Part shown: piece by piece, positions 10,853-22,915 of the stretch
Layout of the letters: each line of letters begins with the position of its first letter
Numbering within the stretch: the first letter of the stretch is position 1
NCBI GenBank assembly: GCA_034770075.1
Contig: JAVJAP010000046.1
Coordinates: 1-64,000, forward strand
Direction of reading: 5' to 3'
DNA length: 64,000 bases
Source: Aralia elata
Lineage: Eukaryota > Streptophyta > Magnoliopsida > Apiales > Araliaceae
Made by a program: the position numbers and the translations under genes
Notes under the pieces: model-generated
What the model was told of the DNA's origin: nothing
The model's database searches: none
Seen by the model: only the letters and a program-made list of their open reading frames with translations

Positions 10853-12217
10853 TCATTTTCTCTTCAAGTTCCACGTAGCTTCTTCAGCATTGTGGTTTCT
10901 CCTGATTACCTTAACAGAAGGTATAACTTTATTTCTGAGAACTTGTTCTTTCCTGTTAACGATCTGCACAGGAACCTCTGCATAGGACAAATCTTTCTCA
11001 AATTGTATCGGTTCATATTCTATTACATGTTTATAATCGGGCTTGTATGGTCGTAACACCGATATATGGAAGACATTGTGAATGTGGTCTAACTCAGGAG
11101 GTAAAGCTACCTCGTAGGCCACCTCACATACTCTTTTCAACACCTCAAATGGTCCAATAAATTGCGGACTCAACTTACCCTTTTTACCAAATCTGATTTT
11201 CCCCGTCTAGGGAGATACTTTGAGAAACACAAAACTGCCGACTTCAAATTCGCGATGTTGATGATGCTGATCCGCATATTTCTTCTGCCTGTCTTGAACA
11301 ACTAACAATCTAGCTCTTATCACCGTGACGATCTCAGCAGTTTATTGTACAAGTTCGGGTCCCAACAGTCGACGTTCACCAACCTCATCCCAACATAACA
11401 GAGTTCTGCACTTCCTTCCATACAATGTTTCATAAGGCGGCATTCCAATACTTGCGTGATAGCTATTGTTATAGGCAAACTCGACCAGAGGTAAATGATC
11501 GTCCCAGTTGCCTTTAAAATCCATGACGCACGCTCTTAGCATATCTTCCAATGTTTGAATTGTTCTTTCGCTTTGGCCATCGGTTTGGGGATGGTATGCT
11601 GTACTCATTCTCAACTGCGTCCCCATACAAGCTTGCAGACTCCTCCAAAATTTTGATGTGAAATGTGGATCTCTGTCCGACACAATTGATACTGGAATAC
11701 CGTGCCTCGAGATAATCTCTTTGACGTACAATTTTGCCAACTGATCCAGGGTAAATCTGATTTTGATCGGCAAGAAATGCATTGATTTCGTCAGTCGGTC
11801 CACTATAACCCATATTGCGTCATAACTCTTCTGGGTAATTGGAAGCCCTACCACGAAGTCCATCGTGATATGTTCTCACTTCCATTCTGGTATCTCTAAG
11901 GGCTGTAACAAACCACTTGGTCTTTGATGCTCTACTTTGATCTTTTGACAAGTTAAACACTTCGCAACACACTCAACAACTTCTTTCTTCATATTTGGCC
12001 ACCAAAAATGCTGACGAAGATCTTGGTACATTTTAGTGTTTCCCGGATGAATTGAATATCTCGAATTGTAAGCCTCGTGCAAGATCTCCTCCCTAACTTT
12101 TGGTATTGGTGGTACCCGGATTCTGCCTTCAAATCTCAGCAACCCTTCAGAATCAACTTTGAATTTAAGCTCCTTACTCTCAAGCACCCTTTTTCCGTAT
12201 TTTATCACATTCCTCAT
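10853..12217 (-). pseudogene. Gypsy-A integrase with chromodomain-like C terminus
   Basis: Three frames read in order. 12217-11876 is the HHCC zinc-binding region (HPGNTKMYQDL ... CLTCQ). 11863-11342 is the catalytic core, with MDFVVGLP, VSDRDPHF and the DGQSERTIQ glutamate, so the DDE triad is present. 11173-10853 is the C-terminal domain (IGPFEVLKRV ... IHNVFHISVLRPY) ending in a chromodomain-like VKVIRRNHNAEEATW. Stops separate the blocks: a TGA just after PEWK, one after LVQ, and a TAG before the C-terminal part. The VKV.RNH..EEATW tail is typical of Tekay/Del chromoviruses. Confidence 0.9.
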
Positions 12218-12426
12218 CCTGGAGTTGTGCTTCCTTCACCTTATCGACTAGAGTTGGACGGGTTTCCATTTGGTATAATTTTTCATTCAGCTCTGCCAAA
12301 AATTTCACCTCCAACTTTGCCATTTCCGCTATGAGCTCCTCCTGAGCAGTTAACAAAAACAACTTCTCCCGACCCTTCACTCAACGCGTCGGCAACCACG
12401 TTAGCTTTACCCAAATGGTAAAGAAT

Positions 12427-13395
12427 CTAGCAGTCATAATCCTTGATAAGCTCCAACCACCTTCTCTGACGCATATTCAAATCCTTCTGTGTAAAAATAT
12501 ATTTTAGACTTTTATGGTCTGTATATATCTCACACTTCTCCCCATAGAGATAGTGCCTCCAAATTTTCAAAGTAAACACCACGGCAGCTAACTCCAAATT
12601 ATGGGTCGAATACCCTTTTTCATAGTCTTTTAGTTGGCGCGACGCATATGCGATAACCTTTCCGTTCTGCATAAGCACGCAGCTTAACCCCTTGTGCGAT
12701 GCGTCACTATACACCACAAAATCCCCTGTATTATCCAGTAAAGACAACACAGGTGCTGAACTCAAACGTCTCTTTAACTCCTGAAAACTTTCTTCGCACT
12801 TCTCCGTCCAGACATATTTCACTGCTTTCCTTGTCAAATTCGTCAACGGAGTGGCGATCCTTGAAAAATCTTGAATAAAACGCCTATAATAACCTGCCAA
12901 TCCCAAGAAACTCCTTACTTCCGACGGTGTTTTCGGCTGATCCCAATTCATCACAGCTTCCACTTTTGTTGGAACCACTGAAATCCCGTCTTTATCAATA
13001 ACATGCCCAAGGAATTGAACACGCTCCAACCAAAACTCGCATTTGGAGAATTTCGCATACAACTTCTCTCTCCTTAACGCTTCCAATGTCACCTTTAAGA
13101 GTTCTGCATGCTCTTCCTGGGTTTTGGAATATACCAAAATATCTTCTATGAATACCACTACGAATTTATCCAAGAATGGCTTAAACACTATATTCATTAA
13201 ATCCATAAATGTTGCAGGTGCGTTTGTTAAACCAAATGACATAACCAAAAAATCATAGTGGCCATATCTAGTTCGAAATGCCGTCTTTGTTATGTCTTCC
13301 TTTCTCACCTTTAACTGATGGTATCCACTTCGCAGATCTATCTTTGAAAAATATCTCGCTCCCTTCAGTTGATCAAACAAGTCATCGATCCTTTG
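12427..13395 (-). pseudogene. Gypsy-A reverse transcriptase and RNase H
   Basis: A 317-residue frame carries RT motifs (YFSKIDLRSGYHQ, FGLTNAPATFMDLMN) and RNase H motifs (VVYSDASHKGL, YSTHNLELAAVVF, IYTDHKSLKYIF). The catalytic box reads FIEDILVYSK where the family has two adjacent aspartates, so one catalytic acid is replaced by glutamate. Upstream the frame is broken from the protease part. The region 12217-12400 links RNase H to integrase and is also frame-broken. Confidence 0.92.
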
Positions 13396-13428
13396 GCAAC
13401 GGATACTTTTTTTTAATCGTGACCTTGT

Positions 13429-14286
13429 TCAACTCTCTATAATCAATGCAAAGACGTATTGATCTGTCTTTCTTTTTGACAAACAACACCGGCGCTCCCC
13501 AGGCGAAACGCTCGGTTGAATATACTTCTTATCTAGTAGCTCCTGCAATTGCACCATCAACTCCTTCATATCTACCAGAGCCATTCGATACGGAGCTTTT
13601 GATATAGGGGTTGTACCCGGTGCTAGATTAATTACAAATTCAATTTCCCTATCTGGCGGTAGTCCCGGCAAATAATCTGGAAACATATCCGCAAAATCCC
13701 TAACTACCGGTATCTCTTCTAACTTTGCACCCACCTTTCGAGTATCGACTATGTAGGCCATATATCCTACATATCCTTGTCTCAACATCTTTCTGGCCTG
13801 CATCATTGTCAGATAACTCGTTTGTCTAGGCGACTTGCTGCCATAAAACACTACCTTTGACGGAGTCATAAGGTTCACACACTTCTTTTGACAATCAATA
13901 ACTGCCCCATGGTTGAACAACCAATCCATTCCCAGAATGACGTTAAACTCCCCAAGTCGAATTGAGATTAAGTTTACTGTCATCACATGACCCTTAATAT
14001 CTACCCGACAGTTCTTGTGTACAAACTTAATAGGAATCACTTCCCTATTCGCAATCTCTATGATCATAGGGTAATCTAACTCTTCTTGAGGTAACTATAA
14101 TCTCCTAGCAAATTCATCGGATATAAATAAATAAGTAGCACCCGAGTAAAATAATATATAAACATTTACACTATTGACCGAAATAATACCTGACACCACA
14201 TCTTTTGACTGCACAACATCCTGCACCGTCATGTTGAATGTTCGGGCGGTAGGTCGATTGGACAGCGTCGGTCCAGTGATAGTCAA
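13429..14286 (-). pseudogene. Gypsy-A protease and RT N terminus
   Basis: The 14286-14095 piece has the retropepsin region (NVYILFYSGATYLFI). The aspartate normally preceding SGAT is tyrosine, which should abolish activity. The 14067-13429 piece continues with VILGMDWLFNHGAVIDC, then LPGLPPDREIEFVI and APYRMALVDMKELMVQLQELL, the standard protease-to-RT linker of Gypsy pol. A stop lies between the two pieces. Confidence 0.88.
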
Positions 14287-15325
14287 ATTGCCACCACTGT
14301 TGTTTCCCCCTTTCCTCCGCTTGCTCCTCCTATAGCTTTCTTAGGGCAATCTCGAGCAAAGTGATCCTTCAACCCGCAAATAAAACATACACCTTTCTTC
14401 GGACTAGGACAATTTGGTGCGATATCGCCCTCCTGACCACAGTTAAAGCACACTCTCTTGCCCTTCAAGCAAACACCCACGTGATTCTTTCCACAGCTAC
14501 TGCATGCCTCCACCTTCTTCTTCTGATTTCCTTGCTGACTGCCACCAGAGTTACTGTCATTCCACTTTCCCTTTTGATTGCTGCCACCATGACTACCACT
14601 TCCTTTATTCTCATTCTCACTCTTCTTCTTCTGCTGCTCTTGGTTGTATTTAGACAGAACATCATTCCCCCCTTCAGCGATAATTGCCTTCTCTAACACT
14701 GCCGCAAATGAATTCAATTGAAACATCGAAACTCGACTATACAGCCAGGGCTTCAGTCCCTGCTCAAACCTTCTAGCCTTTCTCTCTATTAACTTGATAT
14801 AGCACAAACCTCGCTAATTCATTAAATCTCATAGCATATTAAGGCACCGTCATCGTACCTTGCTTTAACTCCAGAAATTGCACTTCCATCTGATTTTGTG
14901 CACTTATCGAAAAATAAGTTTCGAAAAACATCTTCTTGAATCGTTCCCACGGAACTATCCCTTGACCACCTCGAGTTTTGTTAGCTTGCCACCAATAACT
15001 AGCTTCTGATTTGAGCATAAATGTTGCGAACGCAGTCTTTTGGTCCTCGCTGACCCTAACAACATCAAATACTTTCTCCATCTCTATAACCCATGTTTGG
15101 GCTTCCATCGGATTCATAGACCCTTGAAATTCCGGGGGTCCAACAGCCTTGAAGTCTTTGAAAGTCGTGGCCTGAGCTTGGGGTTGATTTGCAAATGTTC
15201 CCGTTAGCAAATTCACCAACTACTGCATTGGATTAACGTTGGTTTCCTCGTTGTTATTTGTAGATCCTTCAAAGGTCTGTTGACGTGTTTGTCTTCTTCT
15301 TGGCGGTATCTTACTGTTAAGAATT
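14283..15325 (-). pseudogene. Gypsy-A gag
   Basis: The capsid part (15219-14839) has WVIEMEKVFDVVRVSEDQK and the WWQANK region. The 14807-14283 part has a basic, glutamine/serine-rich stretch and CCHC knuckles (CFNCGQEGDIAPNC, CFICGLKDHFARDC). A TAA and a frameshift separate the two parts, and a TAG interrupts the N-terminal arm. The expected initiator position, before PPRRRQTRQQ near 15303, reads ATA instead of ATG. Gag would have packaged the element RNA in cytoplasmic particles; this copy cannot make full-length protein. Confidence 0.88.
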
Positions 15326-15604
15326 CACGCCATTAGATTATTGTTCAATTACTTAAACATTTAAGTCTCAACTTAAACATTCATAAACAACATTTAGCAC
15401 ATAACACATCTGATAAACTTTCGTATTTTATTCATTTACTACTTCAAAACATAACATAGATTGCATTATAGTTATTTACATCATCTATCCTGAATTCATA
15501 ACATTCTAAGATTACATCATAATATCTCACTATTTATCTCTTTTGAGATTTACATCATATCAACTTTTCTTAGAAAATAACTTATTATTACTGTTACCCG
15601 TGAC

Positions 15605-16300
15605 CTATAATGACATTCCACGTCGCACGACTTCCTTACGCTCTTGCTCCGTGATACAAATCATCGTCTCGCGATCCATTACGTACCACGGGAAATCCTT
15701 AAACTGCACCGGATAGTGGAACACTCGATCCTGTGCCCTATCCATCGCTGTGTGAAAAACATGCTCCATCTCCTCCATTTTGACCTTCTTTGCCTGCACC
15801 TCATCTTCAACGTGGTCTGCATAATCAACAACCTTCATCCACGCGTCCTCGGCTCTAGCACGCTTGGCAGACTCTTCTCTCAGATCACCCTTCAGTTTCT
15901 CCACCTCAACTAATAGCTCTTCATTCTGGCTCTCTACCTGAACTAGCTTCCACTCTACGTCTCCAAGACGTATATCAAGATTTTTAATCTCTCTATTCTT
16001 CTGCTCAATGGTGGTCTGACACTTAGCCACCCGCTCCTCTAACTCCTCCACTCTATCCTGCAACTCTATGTTGCGATAATACACCTGCTCATATATCTGA
16101 ACACCTAAGGAAGATAGTGGTATCTCCTAAGGGTCTTCTTCCTCCTCCTCAACCTCTTCAGGATCTAACTCAGGTTCATACTCAGGTTCTACAACAGTGG
16201 TCAGTGGGGTTGGTTCTTTCGGAACTAGCTGCTCCCAGACCGAATGAATGTCTCGAGACTCCTCCTCCCTAGCTTGGCTGGGTTCTCCTCTATCAGATAT
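15605..16300 (-). pseudogene. Extra coiled-coil ORF upstream of Gypsy-A gag
   Basis: Between the PBS and gag lies a same-strand reading frame unlike any core retroelement domain. Its N-terminal half is acidic (EPEYEPELDPEEVEEEEEDP); one in-frame TAG follows. Then comes about 120 residues of heptad-like charged sequence (IELQDRVEELEERVAKCQ, NEELLVEVEKLKGDL), strongly suggesting a coiled coil. The tail contains YPVQFKDFPWYVMDRETM. It could be an accessory ORF of this element family. Function is unknown. Confidence 0.65.
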
Positions 16301-16510
16301 CCTGACAATAAAATTTTAAGTTTTTATAACTACTCGCGAGTATATAAGTTTGTTAACAAGTAATCACATAGCACATAATCATTTTATTATCTTTAATGAA
16401 TTTCCGTAATTCATTCCTTAGAACTTGATAAGAGTTTTCAAACCACTATGTTTCCGATTCTCTACAAGGCTAATTCCTAAGGTTTCCCCACCTAAGGTTC
16501 TTAACCTACA

Positions 16511-16522
16511 GCTTTGATACCA
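16511..16522 (-). other. Primer-binding site of Gypsy-A (tRNA-iMet type)
   Basis: The minus strand reads TGGTATCAAAGC three bases from the LTR edge, matching the 3' end complement of plant initiator tRNA-Met with one difference from the usual TGGTATCAGAGC. It fixes the element as minus-strand. Confidence 0.88.
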
Positions 16523-16525
16523 ACC

Positions 16526-19040
16526 TGTGACACCCTCAAATTCGGGTACTTCAGTCCCACAGATTTGGTGTTCACTATTCCATACATTCATGACTAACTA
16601 CCCATAACAAAGGATAATAAAATTAAAATGAATAAATCATCTTCCCACAAAAGGGGTTACAACTTAAATTTCTTAAGTAAATAAATTCCAGGTCATCTAA
16701 CCTTTATTACATCATTGCGGAATTAAAAACCAAATATCAAATAAGTCTTATTACAATAAATCATCAAATAAGTAACAGGTCGCTAGCTACTTCTGCATCT
16801 TGCCCTTGCCCTTACTCGTGGACGGCTCGTCCGACTTCTCTGTCTTAGCTGCAATATTTAATGCAAAGGTGCGCAAACAATTGCCCACAAGTATGATAAC
16901 AATAACAATTAAAGGATCAATGAAATAGATTTCAACTGTGGTATAATAGTTTTTCTGAAATCAATCAATAACTAATCAAGGTCGGAAAGTTCATTAGAAA
17001 GCTTGGCTCAAGAACTGAATATAGATTTTAAGATTTAAAATTGTATCTGAAGGTCATAAGACCTCGAACTATGTCCTAGGTTAACAAGTATTTCTATCGT
17101 AACCTTTAACAGTCTTATAGACTATGGACCATCCATCTCGTACTCAGGGGGATCAGCCCTTTGTACAATGTATTGTGCACAAACATTTTAACGCTATTGC
17201 ATAGTTTTAATCCCCTATATTAGGGTTGTTCATCTCCGTTTGACATCAGAATCCATACCAAAATAAAACTTGGTTTGGAATAACTTGAAGAAATTCTAAG
17301 TCTTTAGAACGCTCATCAACTATGGACTAGCTGAATTAATAAGGGTTCTGTAGTCACTAAAGCATTTGATTTAACAATAAAGTTGCACAATGAGGTTAAT
17401 ATCTGAAGCTTGAATAACGATTCATAATCGAACAATAAATGATTTGAATAGAACGTAAGCATTTGATATTATAGCAACCTTGCTTGAACAATAATAAGCT
17501 AAGGTTAATAAGCTTGCTCAATGAAAATAAAGTAAGAAGCTAGCTCAAATAAAAGTTAGGATTTAGGGAACTTGCATTATTTATAAACAATGTAGGAATA
17601 AAAGAACTTGCACAATAAATGAGTGAAGTTAAGGAACTTGCCTTGATAGTTTGCTACAAATAATGCTAACTACTTGCTCTTTGAGTGACCTATACATACA
17701 AGTCACATTAAACAATTAACATTCATATTATTTATTCCCTTTTATAAATGATTGCTCGCTTATAAATTATCACATATTTATCAAGTTGCTTCTTATAGTA
17801 AAAAAAAATTATTTTATTTCTAATTTTGGAAAAATTTCATTTTCTGGTCGACCCGACCCGGCAGAACCGACCCCACCCGAAAACCGGAACCGGCGCCGCA
17901 GCGTCAAGGTTTAGCCTTGAGCCGGCGCTGCGGCGCTGGCTCGACCCGAGACCTATGAACCCGGAACCCGCGCTGCGTCGTGGGACTTGAACTGCAAGCC
18001 CGCGTTGCGACGAGACACTTGACCTACCCTTCAGTACCCGGCGCTGCGGCACCAATTCCATGTTATAGGAGGGGCGCTGCGGCGCGAGTCTGCATATTCA
18101 GTTGCTCTGCTTCGCAAACGAAGAACTTTCAGGCCAAATTTCCCAAATTCTACCATCCGACTCACAAATTAAACAAACTTAGACACAATAAACTTCATAT
18201 AATCAATACCCATTACCATAGTAACAACAAAATCACATACCCATACACTATAGATGATTAAATCCACTATTTAAACATATTTCTCCATTTTTGATAAACT
18301 TAGCAAAATTAATAAATATAAATTCGACTCTAAATCATTTTAATCCATTCCACTTAATTGTTTTCGATTCTTATCATATTAACACAATCAAGAGTCAATT
18401 TACCGATTAATTTCCGAATTGAACATCAAATATTCATACATCAAAGCATACTCGTATTTTTATTACTGTAAGACCAAAGCTCCATATAAATAACATAATT
18501 TCATGAATTAAATTATTTAAAACTGATTATAGGCATCATGTAATGATTAGTACATACTAAACAGCATATTTACACAATCAATTTAACAATTTAGTTCATC
18601 AACATCATGTACAGAGAATAAAAATTAAACAACGAAGAATAATACTAATAACTGGAAAGTTGGATTACTACCTTCAATTTCTTGTGCTAGCCAACAAAGA
18701 TGACAGAACCTCAATGATTTATCAGTTTCCTCTCAATTCACAGACTTTAAAACTCTCAATTTTCTCTAAACTCTCTTCTCTTCTCAGACTTTGTAAAGTA
18801 ACTGATAAACTTAATAAACAACGCAATTATCAGTTGTTTCACCAGTTACAGGATTCAAAGGGTCTAAACCCTGTTTGTCTAACCAAAATAAAATAACCCA
18901 TTTTTACCAAGGTCACAAGGCCTTGTTTGATTTATCAGTTTCCTCTCAATTCACAGAATAAATCAAATAAATAAATCAAATAAAATATTTACTTGACTCA
19001 ATAAATATTTTATTTATTCACACAAATCACATTCGTTGTA
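16526..19040 (-). repeat. 5' LTR of Gypsy-A (deleted version)
   Basis: 2515 bp aligning with the other LTR. It starts tgtgacaccctc and ends cattcgttgta in plus terms, so the terminal CA has mutated to TA. Compared with the sister LTR it lacks about 370 bp after 18925 (sister 10283-10640) and carries a 29-bp filler there. The short frames at 17837-18896 have no protein similarity. Confidence 0.9.
18929..18957. repeat. 29-bp filler copy at an LTR deletion
   Basis: This segment (gatttatcagtttcctctca followed by attcacaga) is an exact copy of 18716-18744. It sits at the junction where the sister LTR has an extra ~370 bp, which suggests template-switched repair of a double-strand break. Confidence 0.8.
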
Positions 19041-22021
19041 ACCTTGATCTACTTAGTAAGCTCGAAGAAAATGAAAATGAGGAGAACAATGGGGTGAATG
19101 CTGAGGGGAACAATGTTGTGAATGGTGACTTCACTAGTGATGAAAGTTCTGAGGACTCTGATGCTGACTTGACTGGTTATAATGAACAATTAAGCAGTGA
19201 TGAAGAGTATCAAAATGCAAGAACAAAATTTAAGAAGTATACTAAACAAATGAGAGAGGTTGGAGATCGTGATGATGTTGGTGGTATTAATCTACATAAG
19301 TTGCAAGAGGAGGGAGAAAAGGAGGCTGAAAATGAGACTAATGTACAGACAAGTACACAGGAATATGAGACTAATCTACAGTCAGGTACACAGAAAAATG
19401 TTCAACAACAACAGACTGCAAATTCAGATGATGATGGAGAAGATACAGACAACACTGATAAGGAGTGGTCACCTAGTGAATATGAAGATTCAGATCAGCT
19501 GAGGTCTATGGATGAAGACAGTGATGAAGAGAGTGAAGATGCTGAAGAAGTAGATCAACCAGATAGGCTAAGCAGGAAAAAGAATGTGGAAAGAGTAATG
19601 ATAACATTTGACCCCCTGACTAAGAGGAAAGATATTGACTTCTCTGTTGGATTGATATTTAGTGGACCTCGTGAATTCAGAGAGGCTATCAGAGGATATT
19701 GTTTGGGAAACAGAAAAGATGTCAGGTACCTTAAAAATACTGGGAAAAAAGTTTCAGCTAAAGTGTAAAAACCCAAAATGTCGTTGGGAGTTGTTTGTTA
19801 GCACAATGGATGACTCATCTGAGACACTGCAAGTTAAGACATACCAGAAAAAACATACTTGCAGCAGGGCTTTCAAAACCAGGAAGGGATCAGTCAAATT
19901 CATGGCTGAGTTTTATGGCAACAGAATTAGAAAAAACCCTCAGTGGAAGTTAAACGACATACAAGATGAGATCAAGAGGAAGTTTCAGTTGGATATTACT
20001 ATATGTAAATGTTCTAGGATTAGAAGCAAGGCTTTAAGCAATGTATGGGATTTATTGGTGGAACACTATGAAAAAATTTGGGATTATGCCACTGAATTGA
20101 TCAAGTCCAACAAGAACAATACAATTGATGTTCTTCCACACAGAAACCATCATATTGATCAGCCTTACTTGCAAAGGTTCTATGTATGTCTTCATACTTT
20201 GAAAATGGGTTGGCTTGAGGGATGTAAACCCATAATTGGGCTAGATGGGTGTTTCCTTAAGACTGTTGTTGGGGGACAATTGATCTCAGCCGTGGGTAGA
20301 GATGGGAACAATCAAATGTATCCTATTGCATCGGCTATTATGGAGAGTGAAAACACAGATAGTTAGAGATGATTTTTGAAATTGTTGGTTGAATACCTGG
20401 AGGGAGGTGATGGGTCTGGGTGAACAGTGGTCAGTGATCAACAAAAAGGGTTGAAAGTGGCTATCGACGATGTTCTTCCTTTTGCTGAGCATTGGAATTG
20501 TTCAAGACGTATATACGCAAATTTCAGAAAAAGGTTCTCATCCTTAGCATTAAGGAAGGCTTTTTGGGCAACATCAATGTCAACATATGAAGCAGAGTTC
20601 AAAAGAAACATGAAAGAGGTGAATAGACTCAATAGGGATACACATGATAAACTTCAAGAACTAAATCCTAAGGTATGAAACAAGGCTTTTTTTAAGACTG
20701 ATTACAAATCAGATGTTGTGGAGAATAATACATCAGAATGCTTTAACTCTTGGATTGTGAAAGCAAGATGGATGAATTGTATCGATATGTTAGAAGAAAT
20801 AAGGACCCAGGTTATGATTAGGATATACACTAAAAGGGATGCAATAAAGAAGTCAGGTGATAGTATATGTCCTAGGATTAGAAAAAAGCTTGATAAAGTT
20901 ATTGACGAGTCTGGTTATTGTGATCCTATGTGGGGTGGAGGAAATCAGTTCCAGGTTAAGATGAGAGGAGACACATATATTGTTAACATTGCCCAAAAGA
21001 CATGCACATGCAGAAAGTTGGATTTGACAGGGATTCCATGTGCTCATGCAATTTCAGCAATATATTTCAGGGAGGAAGAGCCTGAAACTTATCTTGCTCA
21101 TTGGTACAAGAAGGAAACATACCTAAAAGCCTACACACACATGGTAGAGGTTATGAGCAGTTTTTGGGATGAAACAAGTTTTCAGAAGATGTTACCTCCT
21201 CCAACATGCAACAAATTCAGGGGAAGACCTAAGAAAATGAGAAGGAAAGAAAGATGGGAGAATCCAAAAAACCCTACAAGGAAGGGAAGGAAAATGCATT
21301 GCTCAAAATGTAGACAGACAGGGCACAACAAGGGTAATTGTCCTACCATCAGTGGCCAAACAGATGATCCCCATGCAAGCAATTTAAGTATTATAGCATT
21401 CCAACATTATTTTTATGTAACAGTTTTATTTACCTGAGTTAAACATTATTGTTTCTCTGTGTCAGGCAAGTAGGCAAGTCAAGAGGAAAAGTTGCAATGC
21501 ATCAGTAGATCCAAAAAAGAAACATAGCAATGACATGGTGCAGTCTGGTAATTCTAACAAGGTATTGTTATATCAATCAATTTCAGTTATCTTGAATTTC
21601 TCATATCTTGCTTCAGACAAGTTGAGTTAACTTTTATAGGACGATCTTCAGACTAATACTAGACCAAAGTTGCAAGTTAAAAGGATAAAGACCCGCAGTA
21701 AAGTACCAGCAGGATTTGGTGCTTATGTTAGTACTGAGGGAGCTGTAATAGATAATATGAATGGAAACAATTCTGACTTAGTTTTTGTGAGTTACAACTT
21801 TTTCTAACCAGCAAGTATTTATGTTATAAAGGATATTGTTATTTTTCATATGTAACCCTACTTGTGATTGGTTATGTCAAATGCAGATGCCAACTCCAGG
21901 AGAAGTCATATATCAAGATGGATCAAGCAGTAATAACACACCTCTTGCTACAAGAATGTATAGAACCCCACTTACATCAAGCAGCAATCCACAAACTTCA
22001 AGCACAACTGGTGGAACTTAA
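19041..22021 (+). pseudogene. MULE1 transposase, main part (DDE, SWIM and CCHC zinc fingers)
   Basis: The gene resumes after Gypsy-A with a long acidic linker (19041-19570), then the MULE DNA-binding region (FREAIRGYCLGNRKDVRYL; CKNPKCRWELFVS). The MULE catalytic core follows (CKPIIGLDGCFLKTVVGGQL, AIMESEN, VVSDQQKGLKVAI), then a SWIM zinc finger (CTCRKLDLTGIPCAH) and a CCHC knuckle (CSKCRQTGHNKGNC). Short 3' exons follow with GT-AG borders: about 21466-21560, 21641-21787 (PAGFGAYVS) and 21888-22021. Breaks: a frameshift in an A-run near 19745, TAG 20364-20366, TGA 20370-20372, TGA 20421-20423 and TGA 20676-20678, at least three of them at expected tryptophans. Confidence 0.88.
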
Positions 22022-22185
22022 TAAGTCAAGTCAGTTGGAGAACATGAGAGATTAAGTTGGAAGCCAGTAGGAACATGAGATATCAATGTTAACATTTTAT
22101 GACCTTTGTTTAATTTTTAAGAACTTTCTTTAATATTTATGACCTTTGTTTAATATCAAGTTTGGACAGTGTGTTAATTACTCTC

Positions 22186-22720
22186 AAGGTTATGAATGAA
22201 ATGTTGACAATCTCAGTTTTCATTTTTATGGTTGGATTGAATGATGACAGTTTTATGTTGGATATTGTTAATGCTGGTTATTTCATTGAAATCGTTGGAT
22301 TGAATGATGGCAGTTTTATGTTCGATATTGCTAATGGTAGTGATTTTCATTGAAATGATTGGATTGAATGATGTCAGTTAAATTCATTTGAAAAGAGGAT
22401 TGAACAACATTTGCCAAGCCAGTTATTGTTATTTGTCAAATCTGCCATTCATTCATTAATTGAAACAGAGCATCATTCATTCATTGAAACAGCAACATCA
22501 TTCATTAATTGAAACAGAGCATCATTCATTCATTGAAACAACAATATCATTCATTCATTGAAACAACAGCATCATTCATTCATTCAAACACCAAACAACA
22601 CCAAACATCAAAATCCATTGAAACACCACCAGCAACAACCTTCAAGTTATCTAATACATTGAAACAGAGCATCATTAACACCAAACAACACCAGCCAACT
22701 TCAAAATCCAGAAGAAACAC
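22186..22720 (+). repeat. Two short tandem arrays between the MULE1 genes
   Basis: At 22228-22375 a ggattgaatgatg(a/g)cagttttatg unit of about 70 bp recurs two to three times. At 22440-22720 a unit like catcattcattcattgaaac recurs about eight times with small changes. They lie between the convergent ends of the transposase and GRF genes. No coding function is suggested. Confidence 0.75.
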
Positions 22721-22915
22721 CACCAGAAACATACCTTCAACCTAACTTTATTCAATCATGGAAACATACAAAATGGAAGCTTCAAATACCAAACATAACA
22801 TCAAACTACAAAATCCATTCCAATATAATAATATCCTTTCATTCATCCATTTTGGAAACACACAAAAACTAGTAATTACCTTCAAATCCTAATTTAAGAT
22901 AACAGAAACTTACAA

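Larger units (their letters stand above)
5070..19040 (-). mobile_element. Gypsy-A: Ty3/Gypsy chromovirus-type LTR retrotransposon
   Basis: Both LTRs match each other over about 2.5-2.8 kb, and the flanking 5-bp duplication acctt is perfect (5065-5069 and 19041-19045). The element reads on the minus strand: a tRNA-iMet PBS lies next to the 16526-19040 LTR and a purine tract next to the 5070-10714 LTR. Order on the minus strand is coiled-coil ORF, gag, protease, RT-RNase H, integrase with chromodomain-like tail. Integrase and gag style suggest the Tekay/Del clade. All domains carry stops or frameshifts. The upper-coordinate LTR carries a deletion and the lower one a nested solo LTR. Confidence 0.93.

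Noticed and set aside
14361..14696. Plus-strand leucine-rich frame
   Set aside because: Antisense shadow of the Gypsy-A gag.
17837..18896. Several 60-95 codon frames in the Gypsy-A LTR
   Set aside because: They lie in an LTR and are disrupted in the sister LTR; no domain is visible.
22440..22720. CRISPR-like short repeats
   Set aside because: Units are adjacent and degenerate without unique spacers, in a plant transposon; it is a minisatellite.
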